NCBI GenBank assembly: GCA_036971715.1
Contig: JAVHJL010000002.1
Span: 2,884,501 to 2,948,500, forward strand
Length of the DNA stretch: 64,000 nt
Reading direction: 5' to 3'
From: Arthrobotrys musiformis
Lineage: Eukaryota; Ascomycota; Orbiliomycetes; Orbiliales; Orbiliaceae
A program made the position numbers and the translations under genes. This document shows, piece after piece, positions 35,099 through 46,228 of this stretch (positions are counted from its first letter, which is position 1; each line of letters begins with the position of its first letter). The notes beneath the pieces were generated by a model. That model did no database searches. It saw only the letters and a program-made list of their open reading frames with translations, and was not told the origin of the DNA.

Positions 35099-36653
35099 CT
35101 ACAGTTCAACCCGGTTCATCAACCCAGCGTCCTTCATTGCTTCAAAGACTTTTAGCAATTCATTCCCGTTTGACGATGCAACGTCCGGGTTTGGATAATA
35201 CCAAGCTGCCACCGCCATGATAAGATAAATGATCTATCCAGCCCATCAGCATCGATCCATTGGCAAAATCGGACATAGAACGAAGCTCAGATGCACTTAC
35301 CACTAACAATGCCCCCTCCAGGTAATTACATTCATTATCCCTCAAGAAATTCCCAGTCACCAAAATCGACAAGACCAGAAGAGTAATCATGAAGATTTCG
35401 AAATTCAAGTCGATGGGTTTATTAATAACCCATCCGACGATAACAACCAACGGTGCATTGAACAATGCAGTCTGTATCGAGGGTGCAAGGCAGTGGAATA
35501 GCGCAAGGTTCTAAAACAAAACATATCAGCAAGATCACTCAATCAGTATCCAGAAGGGTATACGCACCATCTGCCCGTCCCACGCCTCATCCACAGCTGT
35601 CAAATGCTCAGCCGCCTTCTCAACAAGCGGTAACAATATCAAACCCAAAAACTGATCGGGAATCCCGGCCTCAACCACATCCTCAATCTTCTCCACCAGT
35701 ATGATCGCAAAAAGCGTAACCAAAGCGATGGATACCGCTATCGCGAGAATACACTCCGTAAACGTAAATTTGGGCTTATGTTCATCCCGCTCGCGGTCGA
35801 GGTCTCTGTGTTCGTCGGATTCGATGACTTCGTCGAAGATACTGTGGTGGGTTCGGGCGTTGAACCAGATGTATATTATAAACGCGATGATTAGGAGGAT
35901 GGATGTCGCTTGACTGATCTTGAGAACATCATGCTGCAGTCTGCCATTCGTATATTTCGGCTCCTTGAATAAATCCAGATCCGGCACAGCTGAACCTTTA
36001 AGAGCAGAGTAAAAGGCACTGGGGATCAGGAGACCGAACCCCGCAACCAACAGCAGGCCATTCCCAACCTCACTAACCGCAGAATGGAAAGTCTGCACCT
36101 GCATCCTGATTCCACCGACAAAGAAACACATCCCCAAGCAAAGCAGTAAATTAGTAATAATAGATCCCAAAATAGCAGCCTGAATAACAGGAATCATATT
36201 CCCCTCCCCGGCATGTCCATCCTCGACTTCATGTCTCGCCAACAGCGTCAAAAACAAAATAATCTCAACAATAGACCCAAACGTCGTCTCTATCAAAATC
36301 CCCGAAACCTTAGGTAACTTCCTCGCAAACTCCTGTCCCGCGAATCCCAATAAATTCGCAACGGGGATCATGGCAATATACGTCGTACCAAACACCGCGA
36401 GCGGTGACGCGGTGGGGAAAGCATAACGAACCAGTATCGCAATGGGCACGAAGGGCCAGAGCCAATTCACCGCGCTGGAGACTTTATTCGAGCTCCGCCA
36501 GAGGACTTCGAAGAAATGGACGGGATGGAACCCGCTACGGCCGCTTTCGCCTTCCGGGTTGATTTCAATTGTTCGTCTGCGGGAGGCCGTGGGGAGGAGA
36601 GGCTCTGATTCTCCAACGTGGGAACCAACGCCGTTTTGATGATTTGACGTCAT
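35099..36653 (-). CDS. VNX1-type vacuolar cation/proton antiporter (CaCA superfamily)
   Basis: Model: complement(join(35099..35233, 35301..35510, 35568..36653)), 476 residues, all introns in phase 0. Ten to eleven membrane helices in two halves separated by an acidic hydrophilic loop (SDEHRDLDRERDEHKP). The first signature is ETTFGSIVEIILF and the second LPLVEKAAEHLTAVDEAWDG, followed by NAPLVVIVGW. These variants (GS instead of GN, EK instead of GN) match the low-affinity Vnx1/YNL321w branch rather than the Vcx1 Ca2+/H+ exchangers. Vnx1 exchanges Na+ and K+ (weakly Ca2+) for H+ at the vacuole. Yeast Vnx1 is much longer at its N-terminus; here only about 55 residues precede the core. Subfamily assignment rests on recalled motifs. 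Confidence 0.9.
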
Positions 36654-37366
36654 TGTTACGATAGATCAATTGGATACCAATTGAAGCTCAAGTGAATTGT
36701 TGAAAATTCAAAAACTATTAGATTCTACGAGAGGGAAAACAAAATCCCAACGAGAGAAGGGAAACACTGACCCAAAGCCAAAACTTAACATTCAGCTGCC
36801 AGGTTTTTCAATCGGGGCTGAGCACGATATGAGAGCACAAAACCGTCTGGGCGCCAAGGCATCGTGCACAATCATGAGGAGACATGAAATGACATGATAT
36901 CTCCGCACACCCAATTGTCTCGAATTCCTGTGCGGAAGCTTAATTCAGGTGGGTCCTTCGACGGGATGCTTGGTTGGGGTGTGTCTAACTCGAAATAGCT
37001 TAGCCCGTCGATTGACGAGATCCAGATCGTGAATGCCATTCGTCAGAACCGGGGTTTGGGCTTGGAATTTCTCCCCCAGGCCTAGCAGGTGCAGCTTCGA
37101 ATTCACGTCAGAGCTCTGCACGTACATGCAGCTGCACGGCTGGGAAGAAATGATATCAGTTGCTGGCTGAAGAGAATACAATGCCAACTGATTGCCATCT
37201 CGTGTGCAATTGAGCCAAATTCAAACCCGCGGCTAGAATTTAGTTTATGAGATAATGCGAACACATCCACAATCTGCAATACAAGGACGCTCAAACTCAA
37301 GTAGTACGTAGTCCTCTAGCAAATACACACCTCGAATATAAAAAGAAAAAGAACATTAGAAGTCCT
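36654..37366. other. Spacer, no supported gene
   Basis: About 710 bases: promoter of the antiporter gene and 3' region of the lectin-like gene, both on the minus strand. Nothing else seen. Confidence 0.5.
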
Positions 37367-38715
37367 TCAAACCCTCCTCCCATCCCTCGTAGGATTCGTC
37401 AAATGCAGGGCAGGATTCAGCCCAGGCTCAACCTCCACCTGCGTCGGCACCTCAAAATCCACCAGCGTCGACTTCTCCCCCCACGTCTCATTCTCCCTCG
37501 TCCAAACCCTCTGCGTGATCACATTCACCAACCCCGAAGAAAACAAACGAATCTTATCATGACCAATATACTTCAACGACGCCACCGCAAGCCTCGCCCC
37601 GGGCGCCACACTTTCCCCGTCTATCCTCTCCGAACCCTCCCAATCCCCCTCCCAGACCACCTCATTAATCCTATTATACGAATCAACAAAATACACCGCT
37701 GCTCTTTTATTCTTTTCGACCGTAATAGCCGCTAGAGGGGTTCTAAACGGCGCCGCATCGACTCCAATGCCGTTTACGGACCATTTACCCCCTTTGGATG
37801 ATAATTCTCGCAACGAGCCCCTGGCGGTTTGGAAAAATCCCCGAAGGTCGGGTTTATCCTGCGATAAATTTATAAACGACAGAGACGTCCCGCGGAGGGG
37901 GGAGTCATCTTCGTAAGGCGATACGGGACCGCTCAGAGTAGCGCCTTTAGTCCACGTACCCGCATTACAATCCAAACAATGTTCTTCGATCGTCCCAGCC
38001 CGTGATTGGTAGTATAACCTATCCAAAAAGCCCCCGTCAGTATATTAAAACCCGGTTAAAAGAAGGGTGTCACAAACCTAAAATGCGTCTGGCTCCCCGC
38101 CCCCCACTTCGTAACCGACAAAGAGGTAGTGGGACAAACCGTCACCCCGAGGCAGTCGTTCGTCTGACTCCCGTTCCTCCACACGACTTCTCGGATTTTA
38201 AACCCCGTGCTGATGTAGAATAGATGAGTGGTGGGATTTCCCGTGTCGTATCGTACGACGGCTGCGAGAGGGGTATGCATCATCGCTGCTTCGTCCGTGC
38301 CCGGTCTGGCGAGCGATTGGCGGGGTTTGGTTTCCCAGGCGGTTTCCTCTTCCGGTTCTTTCGTGCTGCTGCGGTTGTAGGAGAAGGTCAGATCGTGGAG
38401 TTCGCCCCAGTAGCTTTGGCAGAATATTTTCTTCAAATAATAATCCACGGTTAGTATCATAATAAAATCCTTAGGGCTGGAAGTGGGGGTGTATACCATA
38501 TGCATAGTAGCATGAGGGTAGTCGAAAACCTCAACAGCCGCATAGTTGGTTTGCCATAGGAGGCTGTCGTCGTGGTAGTGTTTACCAATTGCTAGAATTT
38601 TCGAGTACTCCGCATCAGCTCACCCAAATGGCAGATACAATGATCTGTCAGCTTCATTAACTAATATACTCATACCGTCTGGATCGACGTTATCGTCTCT
38701 GGCTTCGAATGGCAT
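37367..38715 (-). CDS. Fucose-specific-lectin-like beta-propeller protein
   Basis: Model: complement(join(37367..38018, 38078..38430, 38497..38591, 38676..38715)), 379 residues, frame kept. Repeated blades carry the pattern small-hydrophobic-x-L-F-Y/Y-x-x-x-x-x-I-x-E-x-x-W (HLFYISTGFKIREVVW, RLYYQSRAGTIEEHCL, AVYFVDSYNRINEVVW), as in fungal fucose-binding lectins of the AAL/AFL family. These fold as six-bladed propellers and bind fucosylated glycans between blades. No signal peptide is seen, which agrees with other members that leave the cell non-classically or stay cytosolic. The intron at 38431-38496 is 66 bases with no in-frame stop, so retention would give a longer in-frame product; its TACTAAC branch argues for splicing. 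Confidence 0.82.
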
Positions 38716-39314
38716 CCTGTCTTTTTTAAGATAAATACCAAAGCGCAATTGTTACTCTTTTTGGGGGAGTTCGAAAGGAATAGTTGTATATAGTCTCGAG
38801 GCCAGAGTTGTACACATGTATGTTGGAAGGACTATAACCTCACGCTCAGGTTTCTGGATGGAATATATTGCAAATCTCCACAGCATAGACCAGGTCGGCA
38901 CGGGCCCCGCTTTTATATTTGGCAAAAAAGAGAGACCACCCCCCCCTCGTCCTCTCCGCACTTATCGTAATCAATCCCCTCCCCCACATCCCGTTCCCGC
39001 CTGATCTATTAATCCCTCGTCTACAACGCGAAAAATGCAACACGGAGTTTGCGTGATATCATGACAGTGGGGTGACTCAAGCCCCCCCTTGTATTCTTGT
39101 TTTACGGCTAAGATAATGCGGCTATTGCAGTTGCCAGTCGAGAAGAAAGGAAATGCTCAAAAGAGAAAAAGAATAAAAAGAGAAAGCAAGCCCAAATTTT
39201 TTTTGGGTTCCGTGTATTTATCTCGTGTGACATATTTCTGCAACTAGTAACGCGACTACTAGCCCGGAAAGTCCCTGTATCGGATGCACGACGGCCGTAT
39301 TCTGGCGTGTTCGT
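38716..39314. other. Spacer
   Basis: About 600 bases between the lectin-like gene start and the HET-C 3' end. Homopolymer runs of C near 38939-38946 and T near 39197-39204 are present; no gene. Confidence 0.5.
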
Positions 39315-41853
39315 TTAAAAGCCCCACCCACCTTCATCTTCGTCCCGACGGCGCCTTCGGTAACTATCGTCCTCCTCTTCTTGTTGTTCCTCTTCCTCAT
39401 CATCACGACGGCGGCGGCCGTATCCTTCATTCTCTTCTTCTTCCTCGTCACGACGACGGCGGCCATATCCTTCATTCTCTTCTTCCTCGTCATCACGACG
39501 ACGACGATATCCCTGATCTTCTTCTGGCTCTTCTTGCTCTTCGTCATCGTGGCGACGACCATACCCACCTCCGTAGCTTTCCTCCCGACTCTCATAACGC
39601 TCGCGCTGCTCGTAACCACCATATTCCTCACTACGGTCCTCACGTCGCTCGTATCTGTTGTAAGATTCCGATTCATCCTGGTGGCTCTCATACGATTCTT
39701 CGCGACGGCTGTAAGACGACGACTCCTGGCCTCCTGAAGAGCTTCCAAGTAAAGAGCTAAAGAACCCGCCGAATCCACCGCCACCGGAGTAACCGCCTCC
39801 ACCGCCACCTCCAGTCTCAGGAATATCAGCGCCAGTTTGCTGCTTAACGTACTTCGAGATTCCACCGGTGAGGTTATCCACGAGGGCATCAGCGACCTTT
39901 CCGGCGATACGGTCCTCGAGAGAACCACCCTTGGCGAAGTTATTGTGCATGTGCAACGGTCCTCCGCATCCGTGACCGGTGTCGAGGGCACCTTGGTGGT
40001 TTTCTCCGTTCTCGACACCTTCGCGGGAGAGGTAGCGGCGGTGTTCCTCCTTTACGTCGTCGGGCATGGTGTTCCACCATTCCTCGATGGAGCTGAACAT
40101 AACGCGACGACCTTCCTCGGCGCCGTCCTCGCCTTGATCGCGTTGGGCGGGGTGGTGGAGGACACCGTTGACAATGCGGGTCATGAGGCGGTCGACGTCA
40201 ACGCCATCATCGTCCCAAGCTTCCATGATTTGGGGGACAACCCAAGCAACGACCGCTTGAGCGGTTTTCCCGGAAATGCCGTTGAGGACCTATGACAATA
40301 TACAATTTAGCCTCATGCCAATAGATTGCCATAGCGACAACGCGTAGACGACGGTACTTACATTAGAAAAGTGATCCTTGGACAACATCGAGTGAGTTGG
40401 GTCCGTAGAATGGTCGTCTTCAAAGACAATATGTTGTTCCCTCTTGCTGCTCTCAATAATTTCATTCGAGCCGCTGTGCAACTCATTCTTGACGTCCCGA
40501 ATAATCGGGATGACAAAGGGTGCGATGATGGTGAAAACCCACATCGACATCCTCTGCTCAAACCTCTCCAAGATCTTACTCAGGAGAGGAATGCTCTCGA
40601 CGAACTTGCTGAGATCTTTCATGAGGTTGTCGTGGAACTCGATAGCAGGCATGATCTGTCTGAAGACGTTCTGGGCGTATAGGGTGAATTCCTCAGGATC
40701 ACGTGGTGAAATGGAAGTATTCCCCATCTGATTATTGTGGGCGTCTTCCTGGATTTCGTTCATCTTGTTCTTTTTATCACCGCCATTGGGGATCATATTG
40801 AAGACATCTTGGAGAACGCTATCGTCCGGGTTGGCCTCGGCGTGCTCGAGAGCCCCCTCGAGCTCATCGATTTCGTTCTGGGTAAGCTTGTCCGAAACCT
40901 CACCGGTAACCGAGTGGAGGAAATCGACACCACCAAAGGTGCCGGTGACGATTGGGTAAACTTCACGACGAGCGCCGGGGATAGAGAGTTTGGTACGGCG
41001 GCCGACGTGTGGGAAAACATCCCTTTCACCCAACTCAATGAGAACCAGCTCAGTGTAGTTGCTGTGGGCCAAGTAGTCTTCGAGACAGTGGAGACCAGTT
41101 CCGAGTAATCTAAGAGCTTCATGGAGATCGGCGTCGTCGCCACGGCTTCGACGACCGAGTTGAATACACTTGGAGAATAGCTGTCGAACATGTTGAGCAG
41201 AGGTCATGATCCCAGCTCCTTCATTGGCAATGTAGTTCTTCATTCCGGTCTCAGGGTCAACGGCAAGTTCGGTCTCCTCGTCAACGGGAGCGCGAAGTCT
41301 TCGATCATACTGACGAGCATCAATATTGTCGGCGTAGTTCTTGGGGTTGTCAATGTGGTCTTCAGGGCGATAACAACCGAGACGTTCAGCAGTGACCTCG
41401 AATTCTCGCGAACCGTAACCGAATGTCATGAATCCGAGAACGGAGAGGAGAAGACGGATGGCTTCAGCAGAGACAGATTTGACGGTTCCAACATCGATGG
41501 CCTGAGAGTAGTCTCGAAGCCAGTTGCCAAAGTAGACACGCGAGACGTTTAGTTTGTTGAATTTCTTTCCGCCCACGCCTCGGGCCATGAGGATGGTGAG
41601 GAGGATATCTTCGATATCGCCATGACGCCCTATATGATACACACACGTTTTAGCCTACACCATGTCCGAATACACACAACTTAAAACAAACAAATAAATA
41701 AATAAAATAAAAATAAAAAGAGTACTTACACCTAGCACCTTCAGCTTTGCTGATTTCAGCAATGTTACCAGCACCGAAGGCGAGAGTGGGACGGGTGTAG
41801 ACAAGGAGAATGAGCAACGCCAAGAAGCCGACGTTAGGCGACAGGGAGAACAT
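39315..41853 (-). CDS. het-c: HET-C heterokaryon-incompatibility family protein
   Basis: Model: complement(join(39315..40289, 40362..41629, 41730..41853)), 788 residues. A signal peptide (MFSLSPNVGFLALLILLVYT) precedes AFGAGNIAEISKAEG and then WRHGDIEDILL, the strongly conserved HET-C start; the Trp codon is split by intron 1. Further family blocks are VYFGNWLRDYSQAIDVGTVK, GFMTFGYGSREFEVT, LGCYRPEDHIDNPKNYAD and LHCLEDYLAHSNYTEL. In Neurospora crassa, HET-C alleles that differ in a short specificity region trigger vegetative incompatibility at the plasma membrane. The C-terminus has a Gly-rich hinge (residues about 610-650), then a highly charged tail of Arg-run and Glu-run repeats (GYGRRRRDEEEEENE type). 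Neurospora HET-C ends in glycine-rich repeats instead, as far as I recall. Confidence 0.95.
39318..39530 (-). repeat. Imperfect in-gene tandem repeat, Arg-run/Glu-run tail of HET-C
   Basis: Two to four imperfect copies of a roughly 45 to 50 base unit encoding Tyr-(Gly)-Arg4-Asp-(Asp/Glu)n-Asn-Glu-Gly. On the + strand it reads as CTTC/TCATC-rich and CGACGG-rich blocks. Such low-complexity DNA is prone to copy-number change between strains. Confidence 0.6.
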
Positions 41854-43375
41854 CTTTGGTAGTTACTTGATTACTCAAAGGTCTGTTGATTGTGATGCAT
41901 GTAAGGATGAGGGTAGAGATGAAGTCTTGGAAGGATGGAGGGAAAGAAGGGGGTTGAGAATGAATCGGGTGGGGGATGTTCTGTATGCTAGGTACTTTAA
42001 GTATGCGTCCCGAGAGGTGTCTGTATGTATCTCCAAGGGTCAGACATGTGAGGGGCTGCTGGGCTGCTGGGCTGTCTGTCGGCACGGCCCTCAACCGACT
42101 GGCTCGCCAGCTGAAGCTCCCCACATCAAACCCTGAGCGGATCCCTCCAAGACGCCTTGAGACGCGGCATCGAACTGCATCTTTGCTGTCTATTTCACTT
42201 GGCCTGCCTTGGATTACGAAGCCCGACTCCAACTATTTACTGTGTGGATATCTAGCTTGAGTACGAAGCAGTCGGAAGGAAAATTCTTTCAGCTTCAGAT
42301 AGCAGACTAGTGCGAGTTGGAAGCCGTGCTGTTACAGGTTATATTGGCTACCCCGCTCGTGCAGAACGGTCAACCGCCCGCCGTAGGGCGGAGAGATCTC
42401 ATCAACCCTCAGTCATGATACGGCAGTCCCCGTTCATTGGCTCCCTGCAGGCATATCCCCTGGCATTCCCCTGTCACCGAGAAGGTCCAGCTCTCCAGAT
42501 ATTCGCCTGACAAAGTCCGACTCTGCCCGTTCGTTCACGATTTAGACGAACGAGGCCGAATTTACATAACCACTGCCAGGGTCCGATCACAACATACTAA
42601 AAGTGCAGATGTTGTGAGGGCCCAAGCAGAGCCTAGCTTCAATACCAGGCGCTCCTGAGGCAGACCTTATACTTATCACAAGCCTCGACTTATCCTTCTG
42701 CGAAGAGATATCGATACATACTCTGTGTTTGTGCATTGTGCATCTCACATGCACTACAGCTACATCGAGCATTCCTGAGCATCTTGGCTTGGGCTCTGGG
42801 CGCCTACGCGTTGCTTGTGGACAAACGAGATCTTTGGGCGGAATGGTCCGTGCACACCATCGGGCTGACCTCTTGGCAGTAATCGATATACTACTATATT
42901 CGACGACTTCTTCCTAAGCTCACAGTAACAACGTTATAGTCGAGGAGCAATCATACCGAATATATATATCTCGGGCATCATGAGCCTCCCACATACGAAG
43001 TTGCTGCATTGTATTAGGTAAGGCTTCGATCAAATCCAAACGCTGAAGTGTCCGCTTGCGTAGGCACTGATGCATTTCCTTGGCCATTCTGCAACATGAT
43101 GACCGTTGATGACTTCCAACAAATTTTGAATGTCACCATATGACCAAAATCTAAAATCGCGTCCCGATGTCACAACTAAAATTTTACTCGATCCGGAGGG
43201 CGTTTGCAAGACCAGACGAGTCTATAAAATCTACTATTTCTGCCACCACGATGGTTCGGAATCGGAGTAATCACAGCACATTAATTGCAAGCTGCAAGCG
43301 ACATCTAAAATTAAAAATTTCCGCTTCCTCTTATAAAATATTCGATTTTCATATATCAGAAACATTGGAACCAAA
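41854..43375. other. Intergenic spacer between divergent genes
   Basis: About 1.5 kb, promoters of HET-C (-) and the NmrA-like gene (+). No frame with support. Confidence 0.5.
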
Positions 43376-44302
43376 ATGAAGGTCCTCATCCTCGGCGCCA
43401 CTGGCAAGATGGGAGGCGGTATGGCAAAGGCTCTCAAAGATAGCCCACACCAGCTATACGCACTATCCCGCGACCCTACTTCTGCCAAAGCCGAAGTCCT
43501 TAAATCCAATGGAGTCGTTGTATTCAAAGGTGACTTCGACGACCGCGAATCCCTCGATCGAGCCCTCTCGGTTGGAATCGATTCCGTCTTCTTCACTGCC
43601 CTCCCGGACCTCCAAGGCGGCGATAACGATCTCAGGCAAACCAAGAACATAATCGCTGCTGCCAAAGCTGCAGGCGTTAAGCAGCTCATATACGGTAGCT
43701 TGTCATATCCAGGTACCAAAGAAGGGTTCAAAACCGTCCATGACTCCCTTGAACCGACGAATTGGGTTAAGCTCTACTTCAATCGCAAGCTTGCACTCGA
43801 CCAATTAGTCAGAGACTCCGGGGTTCAATATTGGACCATCATCCGCCCGCCATCGTTCATCCAGAATCACGTCCTCCCCGAGATAGTCTCTTTTATCTAC
43901 CCAGACCTCCCTGAGAAGCACCAATTCAAAACCACATTTGATCATAACATCCCGCAATGGTATGCGGATGGCTCAGACGCTGGGAAGTTTGCTGCGGCCG
44001 CTGTGAACAACCCAGAAGACCTACACACTAAGGAAGTCAGGTTCGGTGTCGAAGCGCTGACGGCTCAGGAAGTTGTCGATAAGTTGTCCAAGGCAAGCGG
44101 GAAGCCTATCGCACTATATCAGTGGCCCGAGGAAGAACTGAAGCAAGCATTGATGACGAACCCGTTCCATATTACCTGCGAGATAATCTCCAAGATGGGA
44201 TTCGATCCGGAAATCGGAACAGCTGAAAATTATGGAGTCAAGCTCACGTCGATTTCTGAATGCCTGGAAAACAATAAAGCTGGAACTTGGCTCGCTACTT
44301 GA
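43376..44302 (+). CDS. NmrA-like NAD(P)-binding protein
   Basis: Single exon of 308 residues starting MKVLILGATGKMGGGMAKAL, a Rossmann dinucleotide-binding motif (GxTGxxG) within the first 15 residues as in atypical short-chain dehydrogenases of the NmrA family. SLSYPG in place of the usual Tyr-x3-Lys site and FNRKLALDQLVRDSG (the family helix with conserved K) follow, then WTIIRPPSFIQN. Such proteins either reduce small substrates or act as redox sensors that bind NAD(P) and regulate transcription, as NmrA does with AreA. The substrate is unknown. ATG context (CCAAAATGA) is good and the length is normal. Confidence 0.88.
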   Translation: MKVLILGATGKMGGGMAKALKDSPHQLYALSRDPTSAKAEVLKSNGVVVFKGDFDDRESLDRALSVGIDSVFFTALPDLQGGDNDLRQTKNIIAAAKAAGVKQLIYGSLSYPGTKEGFKTVHDSLEPTNWVKLYFNRKLALDQLVRDSGVQYWTIIRPPSFIQNHVLPEIVSFIYPDLPEKHQFKTTFDHNIPQWYADGSDAGKFAAAAVNNPEDLHTKEVRFGVEALTAQEVVDKLSKASGKPIALYQWPEEELKQALMTNPFHITCEIISKMGFDPEIGTAENYGVKLTSISECLENNKAGTWLAT

Positions 44303-44778
44303 TCAAGCCCGGCTACCTATATAGGCCTGTTTTAGTTGCTCGATTTTCGTGGTGCGAATGAGTCTTTCAGAACTCGGCTTAACTCTTGTCGTCAGAATGG
44401 AACGCACGAATGTTCTCTCTCCTCTTTTTGTGAATTAATATCTGCACCTGTATCCGAGCATTTGTATATAATTTAGTAATCAAGCAAGCCCCAAGGCGTA
44501 GTCGAGGGCGTAGTTTTAGTCAAAATTCGCAGACAGTTCGCCGAGGGCGACCTTTTCCAGCCAACTCGGCTCAATCAGGCTTGTGATTCAACACCCAAGT
44601 TTGTTGGAAGTTGTTGCATAAATTGACCCCATTTCCACTGTGCCATAATCCATACATACTTAGACACCTTACTCCGCCATTAATACATTTCGTATCTGAT
44701 TCCAGAGGCATACTATCGCCATCTGCCTGGACTCCTTCGTCGCCATACTTAGATAGACTCCGAAAACAAGACCACACA
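44303..44778. other. Short spacer between co-directional genes
   Basis: About 480 bases. A frame continues upstream of the F-box gene start here from a non-ATG codon; I see no reason to extend the gene. Confidence 0.5.
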
Positions 44779-46047
44779 ATGGCGCCAATCACCAGCCTCC
44801 CCGCCGAAATCCTCTTGGATATCTTCGAACGTACTATAAATGATCCTTTCAATCCTCACAGGGATACCAACACAGATATCATCCATATCCGGCTGGTCTG
44901 CAGAAAGTGGAGAGCTCTCAGCCATGAGTTCGCACTCCGCTACTTTAGCATCGGAATTGACTCTACGAACAGAAGTCTCTGGAAGCTAGGTCGGTGTCTT
45001 TTATACGATACCTCTCTGGCGGCTCAAATCCAGGAACTTATTGTCCGTTGGCACCGTCGGGAGGCGGATATTCCCGAGACTCACACCAAGCGGTGGAAAT
45101 GGACGAGGGAAGATCGAGAGCGGATCGAGTTTTATCGTAAAGAGCTTTCGTCGCACATCTCTTCGGCGACGTTTGATGCTATGCTAGAGGGTGTCAATTC
45201 GGAATCCCTCCTTCCGTTTATCCTGTGCTTCACCACCAATCTCAAGGAATTGGATCTCAATAATATGGAATCTTTATTAATCGGCCGTGTGTGGTTCGCT
45301 GACTCTCACGGAGTTGGGAGTGAAACCATCCGCAGAGTACTTGGGCGAGGACCGAGCGAGGAGGGATTCAAATACATCGAAGATGAGGACGAGGACGAGG
45401 ATGATGAATATGGAGCGGAAGACTACGAAGACGACGACTATGATAGCGATCGCCGATATTTAGACTGCGATGAAGAATTTCTCAGAAACCACATGCCACC
45501 GGAAGCCAAGGGCGAAGGTGCTCTCTGGTTCCACGTTAATATCGGCACGCCGGGGAACTACCTCCCAGGCTTGAGACAAGTCACCCATCTGCGAAACGGA
45601 TTCAACAGCTACAATTTTGTCATAGACTCCCTCAGCGGTTGGTCGGCAAAATACATCGCCCCGCTCCTATTCCTCCCCAACCTCGAGTTCCTAGAAATCA
45701 AAAGCCACGCCACCATCGGCGGCACCATCTACGGCGATAAAAACGCAATTCACCGCCCCCTTCCGCCTTCATTCGAACCCTACAGGGGCCTAAAGTCAAA
45801 AGTCAAAACCCTAGAGCTTTGGGACGGGAGGCTGAGATTGGAGGACTACGACGCCATCGCCGAGTTGACGGGAAACCTGACCGATTTACAAATTGACCAC
45901 AGCGAACATCATAACCCGCTACCAGACCCGGATCTAGCATATATCGCCAATACTTTCAGGGCGTATAACAAAGAAACGTTGACTTTACACAAGATTTGTA
46001 TCAACGACTGGTTCGCATATAGTATGCCTGGCATTAACTTTGACTGA
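44779..46047 (+). CDS. F-box domain protein
   Basis: Single exon of 422 residues from the ATG at 44779. Residues 1-60 fit an F-box: ITSLPAEILLDIFERTI then IRLVCRKWRALSHEFALRYF. F-box proteins join Skp1-cullin ubiquitin ligases and select targets through their C-terminal part. That part here has leucine-rich-repeat-like stretches (LLFLPNLEFLEIKSH, VKTLELWDGRLRL, LTGNLTDLQIDH) and an acidic insert of about 40 residues (near 45380-45450, runs of Asp/Glu) that is probably a disordered loop. The open frame extends 56 codons upstream without ATG, so this start is the first usable one. Convergent with the esterase gene. Confidence 0.82.
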   Translation: MAPITSLPAEILLDIFERTINDPFNPHRDTNTDIIHIRLVCRKWRALSHEFALRYFSIGIDSTNRSLWKLGRCLLYDTSLAAQIQELIVRWHRREADIPETHTKRWKWTREDRERIEFYRKELSSHISSATFDAMLEGVNSESLLPFILCFTTNLKELDLNNMESLLIGRVWFADSHGVGSETIRRVLGRGPSEEGFKYIEDEDEDEDDEYGAEDYEDDDYDSDRRYLDCDEEFLRNHMPPEAKGEGALWFHVNIGTPGNYLPGLRQVTHLRNGFNSYNFVIDSLSGWSAKYIAPLLFLPNLEFLEIKSHATIGGTIYGDKNAIHRPLPPSFEPYRGLKSKVKTLELWDGRLRLEDYDAIAELTGNLTDLQIDHSEHHNPLPDPDLAYIANTFRAYNKETLTLHKICINDWFAYSMPGINFD

Positions 46048-46228
46048 TACTATCACGCAGGAAACCAATTGGTTCATATTGGTTACGAGACTGTGGTTCA
46101 CAAAGCAGGACCCAACGGCGGCCCAAATTTATCAAATTCCTGAAAACAACGTCAAACAAAAATCCTCAATGTATTTACAAGATATTTTCAATCAACCTCA
46201 TATTTACAAATCCTTCCCCCGCCAATAT

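Noticed and set aside
39218..40018. Minus-strand frame of 266 codons rich in Arg/Lys/Thr/Val overlapping the HET-C tail
   Set aside because: Shifted frame of the repeat-coding HET-C exon; low complexity, and HET-C continuity is clear in the other frame.
44611..44778. 56-codon upstream extension of the F-box protein
   Set aside because: Begins at a non-ATG codon; the ATG at 44779 sits just before the F-box as usual.
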